64,000 bases of DNA from contig NC_081410.1 of the NCBI RefSeq assembly GCF_030272615.1, positions 192,839,619 to 192,903,618 of the forward strand. Reading direction: 5' to 3'. Made by a program: the position numbers and the translations under genes. The notes under the pieces are model-generated. The model was given only the letters and a program-made list of their open reading frames with translations, searched no databases and had not been told where the DNA came from. Source of the DNA: Cryptomeria japonica. Lineage: Eukaryota > Streptophyta > Pinopsida > Cupressales > Cupressaceae. This document shows positions 58,291-64,000 of this stretch, one piece after another. Each line of letters opens with the position of its first letter. Position 1 is the first letter of the stretch.

Positions 58291-58400
58291 CAAACAATCT
58301 TGTCAAGATCAACAAATCAATGAAACATTGCAACATTCTAGAAATGGAGAAAACATCTTACATGTTATGATCCTAGGTCCAAACCAATAAAGCAAACATC

Positions 58401-58853
58401 ATGGATTGTCGTTATGCATTTCATAGGGAAGGTGAAGAAATCATCCCTTCCATTCCTATTCCATCACCATCCATAGAAATCTTAGCTCAACAAATCAATA
58501 CTTTACAACAACAACTGATAGACATGACTAGTCCTAGAAACCATAGGGGCAAGTTAGAAAATATGATGAGGGAAGTGATAACCACGAGCGAATCATTATT
58601 AGGCCAACCTTCTTTTTCTTCTGAGACCATTCAAACATGCCAGCCTTTATTCATCAAAAAAATCATTCCTACCTCAGTTCAACCAACATTAGAGTCATGT
58701 CAACCTTCTTTCAACCCAACATATCTATCATACCAATCATATCAACCCAACATTCAAAGTGCCTCTTTCAACCAAAATCAAACCCCTTTCAACCAAAACC
58801 AAACCTTTTTCAACCAAAATAAAACCCCTTTCAACCAAAATCAAACCTCTTTC
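58401..58853 (+). pseudogene. Gln/Asn-rich repetitive ORF, 5' part
   Basis: The ATG at 58401 opens MDCRYAFHREGEEIIPSIPI, then a short helix-like piece EILAQQINTLQQQLIDMTSP, a Ser/Thr/Gln region and a run of FNQNQTP heptads up to the copia insertion at 58853. The frame continues at 63113 once the element and one copy of CTTTC are discounted. The helix piece followed by low-complexity sequence is reminiscent of the gag region of Tat elements, but I cannot show that. Function unknown. Confidence 0.5.
58766..58853 (+). repeat. 21 bp (heptapeptide) tandem repeat, left half
   Basis: TTCAACCAAAATCAAACCCC-type units start at 58766, 58787, 58808 and 58829, encoding FNQNQTP-like heptads. The copia element landed inside the array, which resumes at 63111 and continues irregularly to about 63290. 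Confidence 0.9.
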
Positions 58854-59316
58854 TGTTGGTGTAAATAATTATTCATCATGGATATTATTACACTTTATTT
58901 AAGTTTACTTAGGAAATGCATTTCATAGTAGTTTGGGTGTGAGACACTTGAGTGTTTGTGCCAACATTGGGATAGTGTGTGTAGGAGAATTTCCACCTTT
59001 TATGGTGTGATCTTGTTGTTACACTCCACATTCAGTGGGTGATCCACCTCATGTGGAATATTATATTGTTTCTCCTACCCACCCATACCTATTTCCTACC
59101 TACCCTTGTTTCTTATTGAGCCACATGTCATGTTTGTGTGCTCACATATCCATATAGCCTTGCCTATATAAGCGGGCTCATATTCATTGTATGTATCGCT
59201 TGATGATCCAATTGAACAGTATTTTCATCTTGATAGATTACAGTTTATTTCTATCATATATTTTGTATCTCTTATTTGTGCTTTCCATTGCCTCTAGATC
59301 TTGGCAAAATCTCACA
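58854..59316 (+). repeat. 5' LTR of copia element C
   Basis: Begins TGTTGGTGTAAATAATTATT and ends CAAAATCTCACA, colinear with 62645-63107 and without indels. Confidence 0.95.
59165..59172 (+). promoter_or_regulatory. TATA box in LTR of element C
   Basis: TATATAAG, 311 bases into the LTR and about 150 bases before its end, with the same box at 62956-62963 in the 3' LTR. The position and sequence fit an LTR promoter. The base after AAGC differs (GGG against AGG). Confidence 0.65.
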
Positions 59317-59328
59317 TGGTATCAGAGC
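59317..59328 (+). other. Primer binding site of element C
   Basis: TGGTATCAGAGC, an exact match to the complement of the 3' end of initiator methionine tRNA, directly abutting the LTR as in most plant copia elements. Confidence 0.92.
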
Positions 59329-60135
59329 TATTAGAGTGTCATTGGTTTGCCAATTGAGAGAAATTTGATGCTATTTGGGGTTTTCATTTTGGAATTTTCT
59401 ATTACAGTTTATTATTGAAGCTTGATGGATCAAATATGAGGCTACCATTAGATTGAGGAGGTCTAAGAAAGTCAGTTTTGCCTTTTGTTTCATCCAAATC
59501 GGACTTCGGGGGCCAAATCTAAAGGCATTTGAAGTTTGAACCCGCGACGGAAATTTTCCAGAAATTATAATTTTGCAGGCGATTTTCAAATAGTGATATC
59601 TCACTCATCCGGACTCCTTTGTTCAAGCAATTTTTTTTTTGGGGGGGGGTATAATTTTGTGATCTATACAATGGTGTAGGATTTTGCAGATTGTCGGATA
59701 CAGGTTTTTCGGAAATCATGAAATCTTGATTTTTTACAACTTTGGAGGCTTCATTTGGGCTCATATGGACTCCTTTTCAGGTGCCATTTTTTTAAAAAGT
59801 GCATAATTTTTCATCTACTTTCATAATCTGCTTTCAGTTTTCAGCAATTTTGGGTAGAAATTGTACTTTCATCATATGGTCTTATTTGGCCAATTTGGCA
59901 TTTGTATTGCATAGATCTATCTTTCTGATCTTTTGCTTTGTAGTTCTTAGCCTATTGGGGCAGTTGTAAAACAAAATCAAAAGTCCACCTTGCCATTGTT
60001 TGCAAGTGGCCTATTGTACACGCACTACATATAAAGTGCCAAAATCATCATTTTTGGGGGGGTACTTTGATTGAGTGAATTTTGGGGGGTATCTCTTGTG
60101 CTTTTGTTCTCTTGTGTTCCTTCCTTTTTGTTGCT
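59329..60135 (+). other. Leader of element C
   Basis: Non-coding 0.8 kb leader between primer site and gag. It contains a T-run followed by a 10-base G-run at about 59631-59650. No ORF of note. Confidence 0.6.
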
Positions 60136-61047
60136 ATGGGTTCTTCTAAGTTTCCTCTCTTAACTCCTCATAATTATGCTACTTGGAAAATTGATGCATG
60201 GATTAAACTTATGGAAAAAGAACTCACTCATTACATTGATGGAACTATTGTTGCTCCCACTGATCCTAAGGTTGATCCAGTTGGTCACTTGGATTGGCTC
60301 ACTAAAAATATCATGGCAATTGGTACCTTAAGAAAGTATGTATCAAAGGATCTCATTTTTCATATTGAGAAGTGTACTCTAATCAAGGATGCTTGGCAAA
60401 AGTTTCAAGACTTATATGGTCAAGTTGATGAGATTAGGGGATATCAAATTGATAGTGATCTCACCATGTTGGATCCCAAGAACTTTGATACTATACAAGA
60501 TTATGTCACTAAGGAAAATGAGTTGAGGGCACAACTCAAAGATTGTGGCATTGATAAGAAGGATACTCAATTGATATTCAACTTGATAGGAAAGCTTCCA
60601 CAAGAATATGCAGCATTTGTTTCTAGTTTCCAAACCCATAGGATGACAATGGGTTCAAGCTACACAATGCCTACATTTGATGCTTTCAATGAAATGTTGA
60701 TGATGGAACAAACTAAGTTGATAAACATGGGCATTCTTAAGGCTTCTAAGTCTCAAGCATTAGTGGCAAATCAAGGGAACAAAGGAAATCAAGGAAAGGA
60801 CAACTCAAAAAAGAAGAAATGGCAATCAAAGCCTATGGACAAAGCACCATCTTCTCCACAACAAGGAGATTCATCCTCTTCCAAGAGGGATATTTCACCA
60901 AAGAGGGAGAGAACTACTTGTGCCTATTGTAAAAAGTTTGGTCATGAGGAGCGTCGTTTCCATTCTAAGAAGATTGATGAGCTCACACATATCATCAAAA
61001 AGCATAACATTGATTTGCCTAATGTCTACAAGAAGGATTATTCATAA
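60136..61047 (+). CDS. Gag of copia element C
   Basis: Start chosen at 60136 (MGSSKFPLLTPHNYATWKID), where copia gag homology begins, although the frame is open from 60082. The 303-residue protein has the usual gag core (WLTKNIMAIGTLRKYVSKDL, IKDAWQKFQDLYGQ, LIFNLIGKLPQEYAAFVSSF), a basic Lys/Ser region and a zinc knuckle CAYCKKFGHEERRF in which the last Cys is Phe. It packages element RNA into particles. The frame ends at TAA 61045, but the same frame continues into protease, so that TAA is probably a premature stop in a gag-pro fusion. Confidence 0.82.
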   Translation: MGSSKFPLLTPHNYATWKIDAWIKLMEKELTHYIDGTIVAPTDPKVDPVGHLDWLTKNIMAIGTLRKYVSKDLIFHIEKCTLIKDAWQKFQDLYGQVDEIRGYQIDSDLTMLDPKNFDTIQDYVTKENELRAQLKDCGIDKKDTQLIFNLIGKLPQEYAAFVSSFQTHRMTMGSSYTMPTFDAFNEMLMMEQTKLINMGILKASKSQALVANQGNKGNQGKDNSKKKKWQSKPMDKAPSSPQQGDSSSSKRDISPKRERTTCAYCKKFGHEERRFHSKKIDELTHIIKKHNIDLPNVYKKDYS

Positions 61048-62421
61048 ACTTCCACTTCCACACATTCAAAAGGAAAAGGGCAAGCATTCATGGCTTCTAC
61101 AAGTGGGAAGACTCACTCTTTTGGGACAAGAAAAGGAAAAGCTCTATGTGCTACTATCAGTCATGATTCAGAGAGATGGCTTCTAGATTCAGGGGCTTCT
61201 CATCATATGGCATCTTCGTAGTCTATGTTCTCTACATTTGAGCCTTGCACCATGCCGCAGATTTTGATGTGCAATCATACATACATGGATTTGATTGGGA
61301 AAGGATCTATTGACATTGGGGATAACTCCTTCAATGATGTGTTATGTGTACCCCACTTGACAAACAATCTCCTTTCCATCTATCAAATCACACATGGCGC
61401 AACTAAGAGAGTTGTGGATTTCACACCTGAGTCAATTTTCATTAGAGACTTGGAGACTAGAGCTATCATTGCGACTGGGGTGGTCGATCATGCATCTCAG
61501 TTATACTCCTTTTCAGATTTTGTTGATGATGATGATTTCACATTTGATGATTCTACACACAATGATCACACTTATTGTGATGGTTCAGTTTTTGAGGAGA
61601 ACTTTGGGCACTTGAACATGGGGATTCTCACATGTGACCACATTCTTGAGTCTTGTATTTCATCTCCTCATATTGATATCACATCACCTATTGCACCTGA
61701 TGATGCAGATAGTGCGACAATTTTGCCTTCATGTGATTTAGTGCAGCAGGATATTCATTGTCTTCCAGCTTCAGATTCATGGGATGATTACTTGACAGAC
61801 ATTGCAGGTTTGTTTGTGGAATCCTACATTGCATATTTGGGAGACATCATTGATGACATTCATCTTCTCTTTGATGAAGGTGATCCTTCTTCGATTGTTG
61901 CGAGGGAACACTATGACCCTCTTGTTCATTTTCTACATGATCATTCTTTCGAGGTTGACATGATTGTGGATACTTTTGTACAACACTTGGAGGAGGTCCC
62001 TTTATCTTTTGAGGAGACATATGAGTCTTTGGATATTGTTCTACATTCATCTCCACTAGATCTTGGAGTGCCTTTTTTATCAATGTGGCACAATTTACCA
62101 CCTTTGGAGGGGGTACCTTTCAGCATTGACATGGGGACACTTGATCAGTTTTCAAAGATTCCTTTCATCATGAGTATTTTTGCTTTATCTTCCCTTCATG
62201 GTTGGGGAGAATTTTTGGATCCACCTTTGGTTTTGTTTCTTCCTAAGGGGAGGAATGTGGTTCGACATTCATGGAGCAGTTTCTTCATTCATCTTCGAGC
62301 TTCTATCATTGGTGCAGATTCCACATTGAAGGGGGGGAGGCTTCCTAGTCTCTCTTCTTCTTCTCTCATATGGGGGGGATTTTTCCTCACATGGGGTTTT
62401 GTCCTTCACATACTTCTATGA
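61048..62421 (+). pseudogene. Protease motif and novel acidic ORF of element C
   Basis: In frame with gag. After the TAA comes a Ser/Thr-Lys linker, then RWLLDSGASHHMASS (aspartic protease active site), a TAG at 61219 where Gln is usual, and SMFSTFEPCTMPQ followed by GKGSIDIGDNSFNDVLCVPH and LTNNLLSIYQIT, normal copia protease sequence. YSFSDFVDDDD and FGHLNMGIL are the last traces of the GAG-pre-integrase region. From about codon 135 of this frame the remaining ~270 residues are unrelated to pol. They are Asp/His/Ser-rich and acidic (SDSWDDYLTDIAGLFVESYI, HFLHDHSFEVDMIVDTFVQH), then more hydrophobic (IPFIMSIFALSSLHGWGEFL), and end at TGA 62419. I do not recognise this part. It stays open without a break. 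Confidence 0.7.
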
Positions 62422-62644
62422 GAGTTCTTTGTATCTAGTTTTCATCTCTCTTTTGGGGGAGGGTTTTTTCCTATTGGGTTTTTCTCTCTTTCCCCGCTTT
62501 GTGAGAGATTTCATTGCATTGGTTTGAATGCATTTTCATTTGTACATGGGTACCTAACATGGTCTCATAGTCGGGACCCATCTTGCATTGCTTAGTTGCA
62601 TTGTAGACTTAAGTGCATTCCCCTAAGTTGCACTTAAGGGGGGG
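62422..62644 (+). other. 3' untranslated region and polypurine tract of element C
   Basis: Short non-coding stretch ending in CTTAAGGGGGGG (62633-62644), the polypurine tract that primes plus-strand DNA, immediately before the 3' LTR. Confidence 0.8.
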
Positions 62645-63107
62645 TGTTGGTGTAAATAATTATTCATCATGGATATTATTACACTTTACTTAAGTTTACT
62701 TAGGAAATGCATTTCATAGTAGTTTGGGTATGAGACACTTGGGTGTTTGTACCAACATTGGGATAGTGTGTGTAGGAGAATTTCCACCTTTTATGGTGTG
62801 ATCTTGTTGTTACACTCCACATTCAGTGGGTGATCCACCACATGTGGAATATTACATTGTTTCCCCTACCTACCCACACCCATTTCCTACCTACCCTTGT
62901 TTCTTATTGAGCCACATGTCATGTTTGTGTGCTCACATATCCATATAGCCTTGCCTATATAAGCAGGCTCATATTCATTGTATGTATCGCTTGATGATCC
63001 AGTTGATCAGTATTTTCATCTTGATAGAATACAGTTTATTTCTATCATATATTTTGTATCTCTTATGTGTGCTTTCCATTGCCTCTAGATCTTGGCAAAA
63101 TCTCACA
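62645..63107 (+). repeat. 3' LTR of copia element C
   Basis: Pairs with 58854-59316 over all 463 bases, followed by the target duplication CTTTC. Confidence 0.95.
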
Positions 63108-63715
63108 CTTTCAACTAAAATCAAACCCCATTCAACCAAAGTCCAAATTAAAATTCACACCAACCCAACATTCAAACCTCTCTCAACCAAAATCAAACCC
63201 CTTTCAACCAAAGTCCAAATCAAAATTCATTCAACCAAAATAAAAAATCTTTCACCCAAAATCAAATCCCTTTCAACCAAAGTTCAAATCAACCAAATCT
63301 ATCCACCATTTCATCATCCCTTGAAGTCACACAAGACCTATCCATTCCATCTCTATCCAATAACACAATCTCCCAAGGGATATCCATCGTACGAATCCAA
63401 TCTAATTCAAGACATGATTCAGAGGTTCTCATTCAAAATCCTTCCTCATCATGCCAAAATGTTGGAACCTTCCAAAAATCTCCCATGCAAACTCCTCTGC
63501 ATCAGGAGGACAGTCCAAAATCAGAAGAAATCAGTCATGAAATAAATCAAGATCAAGAACAAACCTTTTCATCCTACCCAATTTTTGATGAATACTCCAC
63601 CTATCAAGAATCTTATGATGATCCCCTCATTCTTTTCTATTCCACTCATAATAACATTGTTTCTCAAGAGCAAGATGTTCTTTCAAGTTCCATCCAACAT
63701 CCACCTCCTAAGTAG
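63108..63715 (+). pseudogene. Gln/Asn-rich repetitive ORF, 3' part
   Basis: From 63113 the frame of the 58401 ORF resumes with further FNQN heptad variants (two TAA stops, each a CAA-to-TAA type change). It then runs openly through a Ser/Gln-rich region (QDLSIPSLSNNTISQG, NPSSSCQNVGTFQKSPMQTP) and an acidic end (QTFSSYPIFDEYSTYQESYD) to TAG at 63713. No recognised domain. Confidence 0.5.
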
Positions 63716-64000
63716 GATCAAGACATACCTTCCATCCTTCCTATTAATCCCTTTCCAATCCAAGATCAAAGCATACCTTTACCTTCATGTCCTAAACAAT
63801 ATCTCATTATTTCTCCATATTCTTGTTAAGATTCCTTCAGCTCTTCATTTCCATTTCATAATCCTCCATGTCTTTCACAAGATTCCATATCACCAAATGA
63901 ATCTACCATATCTCCTAGTCTCCCTCGTGATCTCAATGTCTCTATATAAGTTGTTCATGAACCCCTTACCAATGGAATCACCAATCCAGATTACACTACA
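63716..64000 (+). pseudogene. Continuation of the Gln/Asn-rich frame past stops
   Basis: The same frame continues beyond the TAG (DQDIPSILPINPFPIQDQSI, then SQDSISPNESTISPSLPRDL) with further stops near 63827 and 63946, and runs off the right edge. This suggests that the parental ORF was longer. Confidence 0.4.

Larger units (their letters stand above)
58854..63107 (+). mobile_element. Non-autonomous Ty1/copia retrotransposon C
   Basis: A 4254 bp element with 463 bp LTRs (58854-59316, 62645-63107). The flanks CTTTC (58849-58853) and CTTTC (63108-63112) are an exact duplication. Primer site TGGTATCAGAGC follows the 5' LTR directly, and AAGGGGGGG precedes the 3' LTR. Inside are gag, a protease motif and an unfamiliar acidic reading frame. 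Integrase, RT and RNase H are absent, so it would need enzymes from a partner. About 15 LTR differences by eye (roughly 3%) make it the youngest full element here. Confidence 0.95.

Noticed and set aside
1-64000. tRNA, rRNA or CRISPR features
   Set aside because: None seen. The only tRNA-related matches are retrotransposon primer binding sites, and the short tandem repeats have no spacer pattern.

Overview
This 64 kb window is a repeat-choked stretch of a large plant nuclear genome. I see no intact host gene. Nearly everything recognisable is a decayed transposable element or a broken gene. The mix of chromovirus and Tat-type Ty3/gypsy elements, Ty1/copia elements primed by initiator-Met tRNA, a TNP2-type CACTA transposon and a plant-like clathrin heavy chain fragment shows a land plant. 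The style of the copia polyproteins and the density of old nested repeats make a gymnosperm (conifer-like) genome my best guess, but that is inference.

Layout. 1-3 kb: 3' half of a chromovirus on the + strand. 4-10.8 kb: a Tat-lineage gypsy element on the - strand with two RNase H domains, cut off before its protease. 10.8-11.6 kb: a tandem array of about 120 bp units rich in CGTCGG/GGAATTCC motifs. 11.9-13.7 kb and 18.9-19.7 kb: exons of a clathrin heavy chain pseudogene (- strand), with its 3' exons partly duplicated in tandem. These two parts are separated by a 5.2 kb insertion carrying an unrecognised gene of about 980 codons (15.1-18.0 kb, + strand). 19.8 to about 43.7 kb: a CACTA (En/Spm) transposon on the - strand, whose transposase gene and second, SET-domain-bearing gene are spread over 27.5-43.4 kb. 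Two copia elements of one family sit inside it: 20227-27479 (TSD TCATT) and 35056-42368 (inside a transposase exon). 43732-45257: a solo LTR of the same copia family in the opposite orientation, with a perfect 5 bp duplication. 46.3-50.7 kb: a second, paralogous copy of the unrecognised-gene unit. 51.8 kb: a lone RG-rich terminal exon. 52.1-57.9 kb: a Tat protease fragment, a probable Tat LTR, and a non-coding region full of tandem repeats. 58.2-64 kb: a Gln/Asn-rich repetitive reading frame split by a 4254 bp copia element (TSD CTTTC). That element keeps gag and protease but has an unfamiliar acidic ORF where integrase, RT and RNase H should be.

The most interesting items are the twin copies of an unclassified ~980-codon gene. 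They match codon for codon over the first 372 codons, share an in-frame TAG at codon 373, and both sit behind arrays of ATCGGTAT/ATACCGAT motifs. Next come the SET domain carried by the CACTA element's second gene and the non-autonomous copia element with a novel ORF. The order of insertion can be read from clean target-site duplications. Most inactivating changes are Trp, Gln or Arg codons turned into stops, which fits long-term decay of methylated cytosines.
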